Shown: in pieces, positions 12,715 through 21,764 of the stretch
Layout of the letters: every line of letters starts with the position of its first letter
How positions within the stretch are numbered: the stretch's first letter is position 1
DNA from: CAZMVU01 sp964569295
Lineage (GTDB): Bacteria > Hydrogenedentota > Hydrogenedentia > Hydrogenedentales > JAGMZX01
Assembly: GCA_964569295.1 (NCBI GenBank)
Contig: CAZMVU010000006.1
Span: forward strand, 1 to 61,801
Direction: 5' to 3'
DNA length: 61,801 nucleotides
Notes under the pieces: generated by a model
The model's database searches: none
Told to the model about the DNA's origin: nothing
Seen by the model: only the letters and a program-made list of their open reading frames with translations
Translations under genes and position numbers: made by a program

Positions 12715-13755
12715 TCAGGCCCTCCTGCGGAGCACCGCGACATCCCCCAGAATAACCCGGCTGCCCAAATCTTCGAGATTGATTAAGGGAGCGCGCACCG
12801 ATGCCTTCTGGTCTTCCGCCGGCGGCAGCGTGAAGCGAATCTCATAGGCATGAAATTCACCATCGGCTTCGAGTGCCAAGCTTCCTTTCAGGTTGGCGCC
12901 TGTGGCCTCGTTGTAAACGACGACTTGCGCCGGTCCTTCGGCCATCGCGATGAAGCGCATGTCATAGGTGGCGGCCGGCTCGAGATTCATCTTGAGGTAC
13001 GCGACGCCCCTCGGTCCGGCCGGCTCCAAGAGCGCTGCCGACCCGCTGCGCCCGCTGAGAAGGCGATCTTCACTCACGCGGCACCCGTGACTCATCCACG
13101 CTTCCGGGCCGTATGGCACCTGTTTCCACTCCGATTCATGCCTGTCCACGATGATACGCGTAATGTCAAGACTCGCCGTAACCCGGTTGCTCAGAATGCT
13201 GCGGCGCAGATCGAGGCCATCAATACGCAGCGATTGGGGACTCATTTGCAGGCGCTCGAGATAGTCGACAAACGCGGGGAAGGGTTCGTTTTCGATGCGC
13301 ACCCGTATCTTGTATTCCCGGTAGCCTTCTTCGCGTTCCTCGAGGGATCCCTCTCCAAGCTGCGGCCGGCCGATGAGCTGGCCCGATTCATTCTCCACCT
13401 GCTCGGGCACGCCCTGCTCGTCCAATGGCGACGGTTGCACCTGGGCCAGCCGGTAAACCTCATCACGCAACCGATCGAGAATCTGCGCTTCCGTCCATGT
13501 GCTCGAGTGCTGTCCCGCCACCTCCTCATAGGCCTCCTCGACCGCCTCACGCACCTTTATCTGGAGGGCGCTGGATTCGATACCATCCTCCAGCAGGACA
13601 ATCTGCCGGTTGAGTTCCTCGAGCCGCATCATGGCGCTGTTCAATGCGGTAAGCACAAGCACCAGCGCCACCAATGCGCCCACGATAATGGCGAGGCGCT
13701 GCTCGCGCCGGTTCAGGCGCGTCCAGTAATTACTCAGTTTCTTGAGCCACTTCAT
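12715..13755 (-). CDS. gspM: GspM/PilO-like T2SS assembly protein with C-terminal beta-sandwich
   Basis: A 346-residue protein from ATG 13755, overlapping the end of the gspL-like gene by 26 bp. The N-terminus is cytoplasmic and basic. One transmembrane helix (about 21-43) is followed by a coiled coil (about 44-90) and a ferredoxin-like periplasmic domain (about 130-230), as in GspM and PilO. Uniquely, about 120 more residues follow (about 225-346). Their strand pattern, including YDMRFIAMAEGPAQVVVYN, AYEIRFTLP and the ending VILGDVAVLRR, resembles carbohydrate-binding-module beta-sandwiches. Typical GspM is about 160 residues and PilO about 200. The extra domain would sit in the periplasm. 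Its ligand is unknown. Confidence 0.68.
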   Translation of the reverse strand: MKWLKKLSNYWTRLNRREQRLAIIVGALVALVLVLTALNSAMMRLEELNRQIVLLEDGIESSALQIKVREAVEEAYEEVAGQHSSTWTEAQILDRLRDEVYRLAQVQPSPLDEQGVPEQVENESGQLIGRPQLGEGSLEEREEGYREYKIRVRIENEPFPAFVDYLERLQMSPQSLRIDGLDLRRSILSNRVTASLDITRIIVDRHESEWKQVPYGPEAWMSHGCRVSEDRLLSGRSGSAALLEPAGPRGVAYLKMNLEPAATYDMRFIAMAEGPAQVVVYNEATGANLKGSLALEADGEFHAYEIRFTLPPAEDQKASVRAPLINLEDLGSRVILGDVAVLRRRA

Positions 13756-15220
13756 CGCCTTCCTCCGGATTGAAGGGGATGGCGTAGTGATATTCCCACA
13801 CCATCTTGTCGCGTTCGCGGATATTGTCGTTCTCGTACTTGCGGCTCGCATTCAAGAAATGTTCGAGCGCGCTTTCCCGTCCAAGCTCGCGCAGTGCCTG
13901 GCCAAGTGCATTAATGGTATCGAGCGATTGGGCGCGCCCCCGCAAATCGATGCCGTCGTCCTTGCGCATACGGAATTCGAGGACATTCACATCGCCTTCC
14001 GGCGCCACTTCACACACTTTCGTGAGATATTGCAGCACACTGCCCCGCGGCCGCACTTCGCGCCGCAATATACGCAATTGCTCCCGCTTTTCGCGAATGC
14101 CGCGCGCCTGGCCGGCCAGCGTGTTCAAGCGCTGTTCCAGTTCGATGCGGTATTGCTCGGCCTGGTAGACATGCTGGTAGAAGAGTCCCGCCACACCCAG
14201 CAGTATAAGCGCAACCAGCCCCGCCGCCTGCAGCAGCCGTTTGCGTGCCACTTTCATCTGGCGGGTCTCGGTAACCGACTCGGGCAATAGGTCGATGCTG
14301 ACACTGCCGCGTTCCTGCGCAATGAGCGCCGCACCCAGTGCCACGAGCGGGAGCGACTTGAGGTGTTCCGCGCCGCTGGTTACCAGGTGCAAGGCGAAGC
14401 TGGCGGGCTGACAGTCCTTGCCGGTCTCATTGGCAATGAATTCGGCAGCCCGCTCCGGCTGCGTCACATCCGAGCAGAGAAAAACCCGTTCCACCCCAAG
14501 GCCGTCGACCGACTCCCGGCGATACGCGGCCAACGTTGCCCGGGACTCGACGGCAAGCTCTTCCCAGGCCTCCGCGGCGGCATCGCCCTCGATGCCCCAG
14601 TCCCGGGCTGTGGCAACGCCGCGCCCGAAAAGCAACCGTCCCTGATCATCGATTACGATCCCTTCGATGCCGCCGATGGCCATATTCAGCAGGGCGAATT
14701 CTTGCTGTTCGGGAGGACGCGCCGCCGCTGCCGCCGTAGCGAGACAAGCGGTGCTCAGGAAGACACGCTCAGGCACCACGCCTGCCTGCTCCATAAGGTT
14801 CATGTGTCCGTTCACGACATCGCGGTGGGCAAAGGCGGCAAGCACGCGGGTCATGCCGGCAGACATCGCCTGGAGAATGCACTGGTCGATGAGAATCTCT
14901 TCGGTCGAGAAGGGCACATATTCCTCGGCGCTGAAACGCACCATGCCCGCGATCTCTTCCAGCGAGTCGCTCGGAAGATCCAGGATACGCGTGGTGATCG
15001 AATGGCGCGGCAACACCGTGTAAACCGCATCCTCCTTGATGCCGTGCTCCGCGACAAACTGCGAGAGCGCCGCTGACAAAGCCCCTTCTTCGGACCAGTC
15101 GCCGCGCGCGATCTCGTGCGCCAGCACGGCGGCTCCCTCCGAACTGCGATCAATCCGCAGCCACGCGATCGCGTGTTCGTCGAACTGAAGGATACTGATA
15201 TATGTGCTCTTACGTGCCAA
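13730..15220 (-). CDS. gspL: GspL / PilM-PilN-like T2SS inner-membrane platform protein
   Basis: A 496-residue protein combining a cytoplasmic actin-like (PilM/GspL) domain (about 5-330) with one transmembrane helix (about 360-380) and a PilN-type periplasmic part with a coiled coil. The start is TTG 15220: GGGAGGA lies seven bases upstream and the protein then begins ARKSTYISILQFDEHAIAW, the first actin-fold strand. Earlier in-frame codons overlap gspK too far. It recruits the ATPase GspE to the membrane platform. It overlaps gspK by 11 bp and gspM by 26 bp, implying translational coupling. The region is close to both GspL and a PilM-PilN fusion. Confidence 0.8.
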   Translation of the reverse strand: MARKSTYISILQFDEHAIAWLRIDRSSEGAAVLAHEIARGDWSEEGALSAALSQFVAEHGIKEDAVYTVLPRHSITTRILDLPSDSLEEIAGMVRFSAEEYVPFSTEEILIDQCILQAMSAGMTRVLAAFAHRDVVNGHMNLMEQAGVVPERVFLSTACLATAAAAARPPEQQEFALLNMAIGGIEGIVIDDQGRLLFGRGVATARDWGIEGDAAAEAWEELAVESRATLAAYRRESVDGLGVERVFLCSDVTQPERAAEFIANETGKDCQPASFALHLVTSGAEHLKSLPLVALGAALIAQERGSVSIDLLPESVTETRQMKVARKRLLQAAGLVALILLGVAGLFYQHVYQAEQYRIELEQRLNTLAGQARGIREKREQLRILRREVRPRGSVLQYLTKVCEVAPEGDVNVLEFRMRKDDGIDLRGRAQSLDTINALGQALRELGRESALEHFLNASRKYENDNIRERDKMVWEYHYAIPFNPEEGDEVAQETE

Positions 15221-16178
15221 GGGGTTCCTCCCGCCAACTGCGAATGCTGGCCGTACCGTTGCCAATCGTAACGACCGCGGTAACCGTCGCCCGGATTTTG
15301 CCGCGGCGCAGGGTGGCCACACCGCGAATTCTGAATGTCGTGGAGTTGAACATGGCGAGTTTTCGCAATGCACCGAGGTTCTTGTCAACAATTCCCGTCG
15401 CATCGGTAAGGTTAACGAAACTCGAGAACCCGTGGTCGTCACCTGTTTTCAGTTCGCCATCACCGCCCGCCCTATAGGCGAGGATGGCGTTGATAGCCTT
15501 CTTGTCGAGATCGGGGATTGTCTCGAGCACCGCCCGTGATGCCGTGTTTATGTTTATCAGCTTATTGCCCTCGCAGGTAAACAAGTCAACAAGCCCAGGC
15601 TCATCGTCTGTACCATACCAATCCTCTTCATCGACGCCGCGTATGTAACGCAACTCTTCGATGGCGTGGAAGGGATTCCTGCCTTCTTCTTCGCGCAAAC
15701 CGGTGGTGCGCCGCACTCTTATGCGGCGTTTCACACGGCGGTCCAGGGCCTCCACCTCCTCGATTAGCTCGAGGGGCGCGGCGTTGATGTTGAGACGGCT
15801 GTTTTCATCCTCGATAAACACCCGTACCGAGTCGCCCTCGGCAAAGCGTTCCGAGTCAAAAAGATTCTCCGACTCCTTGAGCAAATCCTGCGGCTTCGCC
15901 CATTTCTGGCCATAGTGGGTCATGGGCGGCTCGGTATGGCCGCGGCCCTGGCTCATTTGCGCCATGGCCATATCCTTGATGGCCTTGTTCCGCATGGACA
16001 CGATCCCACGCTGCACGGCGCTTCGTGCAAGTATGAGCGCTTGCGCGTGGTCGAGTGAATAGGCGGCCACTTTCTGATCCAGTACTGCACGATGCCCGAA
16101 CCCCACCGTTACGATGGTGAGAATAGCCAGCACCCACAGGACCACGATCAGCACAAATCCGTGTTGGTTGCCGTTCAC
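15210..16178 (-). CDS. gspK: T2SS minor pseudopilin GspK
   Basis: A 322-residue minor pseudopilin that caps the pseudopilus tip with GspI and GspJ. The prepilin peptidase site is after HG, in HGFVLIVVLWVLAILT. As in other GspK proteins the usual Glu at position 5 is replaced by a hydrophobic residue. The large soluble domain carries NINAAPLELIEEV and ININTASRAVLETI, the paired helix-hairpin-helix-like motifs typical of GspK. Its ATG overlaps the gspJ stop by 4 bp (ATGA). Confidence 0.9.
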   Translation of the reverse strand: MNGNQHGFVLIVVLWVLAILTIVTVGFGHRAVLDQKVAAYSLDHAQALILARSAVQRGIVSMRNKAIKDMAMAQMSQGRGHTEPPMTHYGQKWAKPQDLLKESENLFDSERFAEGDSVRVFIEDENSRLNINAAPLELIEEVEALDRRVKRRIRVRRTTGLREEEGRNPFHAIEELRYIRGVDEEDWYGTDDEPGLVDLFTCEGNKLININTASRAVLETIPDLDKKAINAILAYRAGGDGELKTGDDHGFSSFVNLTDATGIVDKNLGALRKLAMFNSTTFRIRGVATLRRGKIRATVTAVVTIGNGTASIRSWREEPLGT

Positions 16179-16930
16179 TCTACCGCCCCCAGCATATTGA
16201 GAATCTTCTGTTCGTCCAAGCGCCGCGCGGGCGCCAGAATTCGTCTGCGAATAAGAAACGTGTGGGTTTCGTCCTCCTCGTTCTCTGGGTCCTCCACCAC
16301 CAGCTTTATTTCGATGCCATTGGGAAGTCCCCAGCCCTCCTCGTGGCGGTCGGCACGGATGGGCCTTACCCGCGGCGGCGGCTGATTGGGATCACGCTGG
16401 GCCGGAACCGGCATCCACACGTACCGGACGTCGAAACTGCGCACATTGCGCGCGACCACATACTCCTCTTCTTTGCTTGTCTTGAGGCGCCCCCGGTCGA
16501 TTTTGTCTTCGCCGCGGCGGCGTTGCGGCAGGGCCATGGTCACCTGAGCCTCTTGGCGCAGTAGCTCCTGTCCGGTACGGTTGAAGCGGTAGCGCACGAG
16601 CATAAGGCGGCGGCCTTCCCCGTCGCCATCGTCGACATTGAACGGCTCGCTGACCACGACCATCTCGAAATCATGGCCTTCGCCCTGAAAGAAGTAGCCG
16701 CCCTCGGGGAGGATATTGTTGATCTCGCGCTTGATAACGGTGCTGGCCACCCGGACATTCTGGAAGTTGTCGAATTTATCCTCGGCACTGCGCCAGGTAC
16801 GCAGGGTCGACCCAAACAACGCATAGACACTCGCCATGACTATGCTCAGCAGCGTGGTCGCCACCAGCACCTCGGCAAGGGTAAACCCGCGCAACGACTG
16901 CCGCGCCTGCTGTGTGCACCCGCTACTCAT
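16175..16930 (-). CDS. gspJ: T2SS minor pseudopilin GspJ
   Basis: A 251-residue pseudopilin. The start is ATG 16930, which overlaps the gspI stop in an ATGA. The prepilin cleavage site is RG followed by FTLAEVLVATTLLSIV, with Glu5 present, then a beta-rich C-terminal domain. About 110-120 is Arg-rich and may be exposed. It is larger than GspH and GspI, as expected for GspJ, and lies in the canonical I-J-K order. Confidence 0.85.
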   Translation of the reverse strand: MSSGCTQQARQSLRGFTLAEVLVATTLLSIVMASVYALFGSTLRTWRSAEDKFDNFQNVRVASTVIKREINNILPEGGYFFQGEGHDFEMVVVSEPFNVDDGDGEGRRLMLVRYRFNRTGQELLRQEAQVTMALPQRRRGEDKIDRGRLKTSKEEEYVVARNVRSFDVRYVWMPVPAQRDPNQPPPRVRPIRADRHEEGWGLPNGIEIKLVVEDPENEEDETHTFLIRRRILAPARRLDEQKILNMLGAVE

Positions 16931-17403
16931 TGCTGTTCCTGAACCGCTTCGGGCAGCCATATCTGTTCGGGCGGCATCAGTTCTTCGGCCTTGATCTCAT
17001 AGTCCATGCCCGAGCGCCGCCACGAAATGACGACGCTGAGTTTGCCCATGAACCGTTTGTATTGCTCGAGAAACCGTGCGCGCGCCTCCTCGGGCAATTG
17101 TTGCGGCAACGGCGGCAGCGGCACCTCGACCTTACTGATCTCCCAGGTGTAGGAAAACCGGCGATCCGCGCCCGGGAACCTGCCCCGGCCCCTGCTTTCC
17201 GTGAGCTGGTATTGCAGTAATTGTTTTTCGAGCACCTGTTCGAGCAGGAACTGGGCCGTCGTGAAGTCCTCTGCGCGGGCACGCAGAAACAGGGCCTGCC
17301 GTGTGCCTTGGTAGATGGTGAATATACTCACACTCAGCACCCCCAAGGCCACGATCGTTTCAAAGAGGATATAGCCGCCGCGCTTGCGCATTTGCCCTAC
17401 CAT
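16927..17403 (-). CDS. gspI: T2SS minor pseudopilin GspI
   Basis: A 158-residue pseudopilin. The cleavage site is GG followed by YILFETIVALGVLSVSIF, a variant with Tyr first and Glu at +5. The hydrophobic helix leads into a small soluble domain. It overlaps gspH by 7 bp and gspJ by 4 bp. The assignment relies on size and on its position between H and J. An in-frame ATG four codons later could also be the start. Confidence 0.78.
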   Translation of the reverse strand: MVGQMRKRGGYILFETIVALGVLSVSIFTIYQGTRQALFLRARAEDFTTAQFLLEQVLEKQLLQYQLTESRGRGRFPGADRRFSYTWEISKVEVPLPPLPQQLPEEARARFLEQYKRFMGKLSVVISWRRSGMDYEIKAEELMPPEQIWLPEAVQEQQ

Positions 17404-17975
17404 CGCTTATCCCGGTAGTCATCGACCTCGACGTTGCCCATAACGCCCGTTGTCGCTATGTCGACGTCGTCCCTGTGGCGGCGCGCCCCATCCTCGCGCA
17501 AGGTCAACTCGACAATGTCGCAACTGCCGTTCGGGTAACAGGTCATGTATTCGGCATCGCGATCGCGGTCTTTGTGCCAGTGATTGTCCAGTTTCACTTC
17601 GAGGGCTGGCGGAAACGCACGCACCTTGCCCAAGTCGTCCTTCGCCCGCGCGAACACCTTCTCCTCGTCTTCCCAGCCCGCGTGGCGCATGACCCAATAC
17701 GTGGCTTTCTCCTCGTCGACATAGATGCGGTACTCCTGCACATCGGTCACCGCGCGTTCCTGCACATAGCCGATAAACTGCACCAAGTCGCTCTGGAAAC
17801 TGCGCAGCCGCATGGTTTTCACCGAGCCGCCGTAGACCGGCATGACCGCAGCGGCCAGAATGCCGAGCACCATCATGACGATCATCAGCTCGATCAGAGA
17901 GAAGCCTGCCTGCAGCGGCAACCGCTGGACGTGCGGCCGCCGGCGGCATGCGCCATATGCTATGGTTGTGCGCAT
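17397..17975 (-). CDS. gspH: T2SS minor pseudopilin GspH
   Basis: A 192-residue pseudopilin with an unusually long basic leader of about 24 residues before the cleavage site AG/FSLIELMIVMMVLGIL. The soluble domain has paired Cys (CYPNGSC) near 146-152 that could form a disulfide. AGGCGG lies about five bases before the ATG. The gene begins nine bases after gspG ends. Confidence 0.8.
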   Translation of the reverse strand: MRTTIAYGACRRRPHVQRLPLQAGFSLIELMIVMMVLGILAAAVMPVYGGSVKTMRLRSFQSDLVQFIGYVQERAVTDVQEYRIYVDEEKATYWVMRHAGWEDEEKVFARAKDDLGKVRAFPPALEVKLDNHWHKDRDRDAEYMTCYPNGSCDIVELTLREDGARRHRDDVDIATTGVMGNVEVDDYRDKRW

Positions 17976-17984
17976 GCGATCCGC

Positions 17985-18371
17985 CTACTCGTAAATGTTC
18001 TCCGACGAATAAGTCACATCGTCCTCCGTGCCGGGCTGGCCATCCGGGCCTGCCGAGAAAACATCGAAGTCGTCGGCAAGAGGGTCTGAGGGCGGCTCAT
18101 AGTAGTACGGGTTGCCCCAGGGATCATTGTTGAGCTCGCGCACGTATCTGCGCCGGCCCGACACCAAATCATCCAGGCTCGACGGGTACTGCCCGTTGTC
18201 AATCTCGTAGGCCGAGATGAAATTAAGGTATTGCATGATGTCGGACTTGGCACGATTGACGCGCGCCTGGTTCGACCGGCCGGTGAATACAGGCACCACC
18301 GCACCGGCCAGAATGCCGATAATGACCACTACGAGGATGAGTTCGATGAGGGTAAAACCTTTATTATCCAT
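17985..18371 (-). CDS. gspG: T2SS major pseudopilin GspG
   Basis: A 128-residue major pseudopilin, the main subunit of the pseudopilus. The start is ATG 18371, with GGGAG about seven bases upstream. It has a short leader MDNKG, then FTLIELILVVVIIGIL. NDPWGNPY and the C-terminal SAGPDGQPGTEDDV are the GspG signatures, the latter being the calcium-binding loop that stabilises the fold. About 200 bases without a gene separate it from gspF, so it may have its own promoter, which would suit the most abundant subunit. Confidence 0.93.
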   Translation of the reverse strand: MDNKGFTLIELILVVVIIGILAGAVVPVFTGRSNQARVNRAKSDIMQYLNFISAYEIDNGQYPSSLDDLVSGRRRYVRELNNDPWGNPYYYEPPSDPLADDFDVFSAGPDGQPGTEDDVTYSSENIYE

Positions 18372-18568
18372 ACAAAACTCCCACACCCGTTCCGGGCTGG
18401 ATCGCCTGCCTGCGGGTACTATGGCGCGCTTCCAGTGCGCACCTGCAATGTGTTGTCTTCAATTACGCGCTCACGCCACGTACATCTCACGGGAAGCGGC
18501 CCCGGGCGCCAGCCGTACCGCATACCCTCACCTGAATATACGACAAAATGCCCGTCAAAAGGGACACG

Positions 18569-19783
18569 CTAGCCAACGTTGCCGCTCAGGGTAAGCATGG
18601 GAAGCAGCATGGCAATGACCAAAAAACCGATAATGATGCCCATGATAACAATCAACAGCGGCTCGAACAGGGCCGTGAGCGCCTTTACCGCACGATCCAC
18701 CTCGAGGTCATACGCATCCGCCAAACGCTTAGTGACCGCCCCGATCCGCCCGCTCTCCTCACCCACCATGAACATGCTCACCACCAGCGGGGGAAAATGC
18801 GGCAGGTCGGCCATGCTCTCGCTCATACTTTCCCCGTCCGTCACCCCGGTGTGGATGGTGGCCACTTCGTCGCGAATCACCACATTGCTCATGGTGTCCG
18901 CGGTAATGTTGATCGACCGCAGTACCGGCACGCCATTGTCCATCAGGGTGCCCAGGGTGCGTGCGAAGCGGGCCATCTCGTATTTCTGCACGACTGCCTT
19001 CACCACGGGGATACGCAACAGCAGGGTGTCTCGTTGACGTCGGCCAGGTTCCGTGCGCAGATAGGAAACAAGGAGGGCGATGGTCAGCACAACCCCGATA
19101 AGCACTGCCCACCAGTAGGATCCCATGAACCCGCAAATGGCCATGACGAAGCGGGTGGGCCAGGGCAGTGTGGCGTTGAAATCCTGAAACACTTCGATGA
19201 ACCGCGGAAATACGAACGACACCAGAATAAACACCGCGACCGTGCCCATGATAAGCAGGAATATGGGATACACCATGGCTGAAAGCGCCTTGCCGCGCAG
19301 TTCCTCTTCCTGCTCGCCAAAGGCGACCAGCCGCCACAGCACATCCTCGAGCATGCCGCCGGTCTCGCCGGCCCGCACGAGATTGCACTGTATGGGCGCG
19401 AAAACCGTGGGGTGTTTCTCGAGGGCCTCGGTAAAGCTGGCGCCTTTCTGCACGTCGTCGCGCAGTTGCTCGATGAGTTGCGCCATCTTCTTGTTCTCGG
19501 TCTGCGCGCTCAGGGTGCGCAGGGCCCGGGTGATCGGCATACCCGACTCGATGAGGTTGGCCAACTGCCGGAAAAAGATGTTGCGGTCTTTGAGTTTGAT
19601 GCGCACCAGCGCCTGCCGCAGCACATCCTTCTTTTCATCGCCGCCCTCGTAGGCCTCGACGCGGATGGGGAAGTAGCCCATCTCGCGCAGCCGGGCGACT
19701 GCGGCGCGCTGGTTCTCGGCTTCAAGCACACCAGTGGCGGATTCACCCGGGCCGCGCTTCACCTCATACTGAAATTGAGGCAT
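18569..19783 (-). CDS. gspF: T2SS inner-membrane platform protein GspF
   Basis: A 404-residue polytopic inner-membrane protein from ATG 19783, overlapping gspE by 20 bp. Two repeated GspF domains are visible: QLANLIESGMPITRALRTL (about 73-91) in the first and FARTLGTLMDNGVPVLRSI in the second. There are three transmembrane segments (about 170-190, 215-240, 375-400). The N-terminal FQYEVKRGPGESATGVLEA matches the family opening. It links the ATPase to pseudopilin assembly. Confidence 0.93.
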   Translation of the reverse strand: MPQFQYEVKRGPGESATGVLEAENQRAAVARLREMGYFPIRVEAYEGGDEKKDVLRQALVRIKLKDRNIFFRQLANLIESGMPITRALRTLSAQTENKKMAQLIEQLRDDVQKGASFTEALEKHPTVFAPIQCNLVRAGETGGMLEDVLWRLVAFGEQEEELRGKALSAMVYPIFLLIMGTVAVFILVSFVFPRFIEVFQDFNATLPWPTRFVMAICGFMGSYWWAVLIGVVLTIALLVSYLRTEPGRRQRDTLLLRIPVVKAVVQKYEMARFARTLGTLMDNGVPVLRSINITADTMSNVVIRDEVATIHTGVTDGESMSESMADLPHFPPLVVSMFMVGEESGRIGAVTKRLADAYDLEVDRAVKALTALFEPLLIVIMGIIIGFLVIAMLLPMLTLSGNVG

Positions 19784-21536
19784 CGTCCGTCTCACTTGCC
19801 GCATGCATCATCTCGGAATCCGCAGTAACGCGCAAGACTTCTTCGATGGTGCTCATGCCGTTGCAGATGCGCTGCCAGCCGCTTTGCCGCAGCGTGCTCA
19901 TGCCCTGGGCCCGGGCACTGCGCTTTATCTCGAGCGAGTTGCAGCGTTTGATGGTCAGGTCTTTGATCTCGGGCGTGAAGGGAAGCATTTCGTAAATGGC
20001 GATGCGCCCGCGATAGCCTGTGTGGCGGCACTGGTCGCAGCCGGTCCCCTTGCGGAATTTCGCATCCCGCTCGGAATCGCGGTCAACCCCGAATTCCTCG
20101 CGCAGCACGAGCGTGTCCGGTTCGTCGGGCACGGCGCAGTTCGGGCATACCCGGCGCACAAGGCGCTGGGCCATAGCCGCGATCATCGTGCTCGAAATGA
20201 GAAACGGCTCGACGCCCATGTCGGTAAGGCGGGTGACTGCACCCGCCGCGTCATTGGTGTGCAGCGTGCTGAGCACCAGATGGCCCGTGAGGCTCGAGCG
20301 GATGGCCATCTCGGCGGTTTCGTAATCGCGAATCTCGCCCACGAGCATGATGTCCGGGTCGTGGCGCAGCATCGCGCGCAGACCAGTGCCGAAATCGAAC
20401 CCAATCCGCGGCTGCACCTGCATCTGGGTAATACCGCGAAGCTGGTATTCTATCGGGTCTTCGATGGTGAGGATTTTGCGATCGAGGCTGTTGAGGCGGT
20501 TGAGGGCGGCGTAGAGCGTCGTGGTCTTGCCGCTGCCGGTGGGGCCGGTCACGAGAATAATGCCATGGGGCTTGCGGATGTACGACTCGAACTGGCGCAG
20601 GTCTTCCTTGAGAAAGCCGAGTTGGTCGAGCGTGAGGAACATCGAGGCCCGGCTGAGAATACGGATATTCACCGTCTCCCCGTGGGGTGTCGGCAGAATG
20701 GACACGCGCAGGTCATACTGGTTTTCACCGAACCGTGCCAGAATCTTCCCGTCCTGGGGCAGGCGCTTTTCCGCGATGTTCATGTTCGCCATAATCTTGA
20801 CGCGCGACACGATGGCCGAGTGAAACCCGCGGATACTCGGCGGCACGGGCACTTGGTGGAGCACGCCGTCGATGCGGTAGCGCACGCGCAACTCTTCCTC
20901 GAACGGCTCGATGTGAATGTCGGTGCAGTCGGAGTTCACCGCCTCGAGAATAAGCTCGTTGGTAAATTTGATGATCGACGCATCAATGTTCTCATCCCCG
21001 AGGTTGGCGCTCATGGTGGTCTCGGCGAGATTGACCACGTCGCCCTGGCTTTCCTCGTTGCTGAGAATCCGCTCCATCGTGTCCGCGCCCACGCCATAGA
21101 GGTTCTTGGTGGCGCGCAGGATTTCTTCCGGGGTGGCGACAGTCGGCTCGATGCGCCGCTTGAGCACCAGCCGGATATCATCGAGCAACTGGTTGTTGAG
21201 CGGATCGCTCACGGCGATCACGAGCGTACCGTTGCGTTCCTCGATAGGCACAAAGTCGTAATGCGTGGCGAAACGGGCGGGCACCTTCTGCACCACCTCC
21301 TCGGCAATCTGCATGCGCGACGGGGCCACATAGCGCATCTCGCAGTAATCGGCCAGCGCTTGGTACAACTGTGGCGGCGACGCAAACCCGAGCTGCTCGA
21401 TCACTTCCACAAGTGCCGCCCCGGCTTTGTTTGCCTCCGCACGGGCACGCTCCAGGCGATCTGCCGTCAGTATCTCCGCCCGTACCAGGTATTTCTCGAA
21501 TCCTACTTGTGCCGGCAATTTGCCTGTCTCCAACAT
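19764..21536 (-). CDS. gspE: T2SS assembly ATPase GspE
   Basis: A 590-residue secretion ATPase powering pseudopilus assembly at the cytoplasmic face. The N-terminal GspE/MshE-type domain (about 1-140) is followed by the motor. That has Walker A GPTGSGKT (331-338), the Asp box ILTIEDPIEYQ, Walker B DPDIMLVGEIRD (393-404) and a His box. A zinc-binding tetracysteine follows, with CPNC (464-467) and CDQC (500-503), typical of GspE and PilB. The start at ATG 21536 fits the family N-terminus (MLETGKLPAQ), but the Shine-Dalgarno site is poor. Longer in-frame starts lack coding character. Confidence 0.94.
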   Translation of the reverse strand: MLETGKLPAQVGFEKYLVRAEILTADRLERARAEANKAGAALVEVIEQLGFASPPQLYQALADYCEMRYVAPSRMQIAEEVVQKVPARFATHYDFVPIEERNGTLVIAVSDPLNNQLLDDIRLVLKRRIEPTVATPEEILRATKNLYGVGADTMERILSNEESQGDVVNLAETTMSANLGDENIDASIIKFTNELILEAVNSDCTDIHIEPFEEELRVRYRIDGVLHQVPVPPSIRGFHSAIVSRVKIMANMNIAEKRLPQDGKILARFGENQYDLRVSILPTPHGETVNIRILSRASMFLTLDQLGFLKEDLRQFESYIRKPHGIILVTGPTGSGKTTTLYAALNRLNSLDRKILTIEDPIEYQLRGITQMQVQPRIGFDFGTGLRAMLRHDPDIMLVGEIRDYETAEMAIRSSLTGHLVLSTLHTNDAAGAVTRLTDMGVEPFLISSTMIAAMAQRLVRRVCPNCAVPDEPDTLVLREEFGVDRDSERDAKFRKGTGCDQCRHTGYRGRIAIYEMLPFTPEIKDLTIKRCNSLEIKRSARAQGMSTLRQSGWQRICNGMSTIEEVLRVTADSEMMHAASETDDASISV

Positions 21537-21764
21537 ATGAACGCTATGTGGGCGAGGAAGAACTTGCAGGACGGCGGACGCAAACGATGCACGCTCAGTG
21601 ATCGGCGTGGGCGATGCGGGAACGCCGCGCCGCCGTGGCCGTGACCGGAGCACGTTCGGCGCCGGCCCCGCCGATAGCCGTCGCGAAATGCTACCAGACG
21701 CCCAACCAACGTCGCAAACCTCTGCCGCCCGCACTTGGGCGCCAGCGCGCGATCCCACCGGCCG

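Noticed and set aside
19803..21644. Long plus-strand open frame (613 codons) opposite gspE
   Set aside because: Antisense to a gene with intact Walker motifs; high GC creates long mirror frames.
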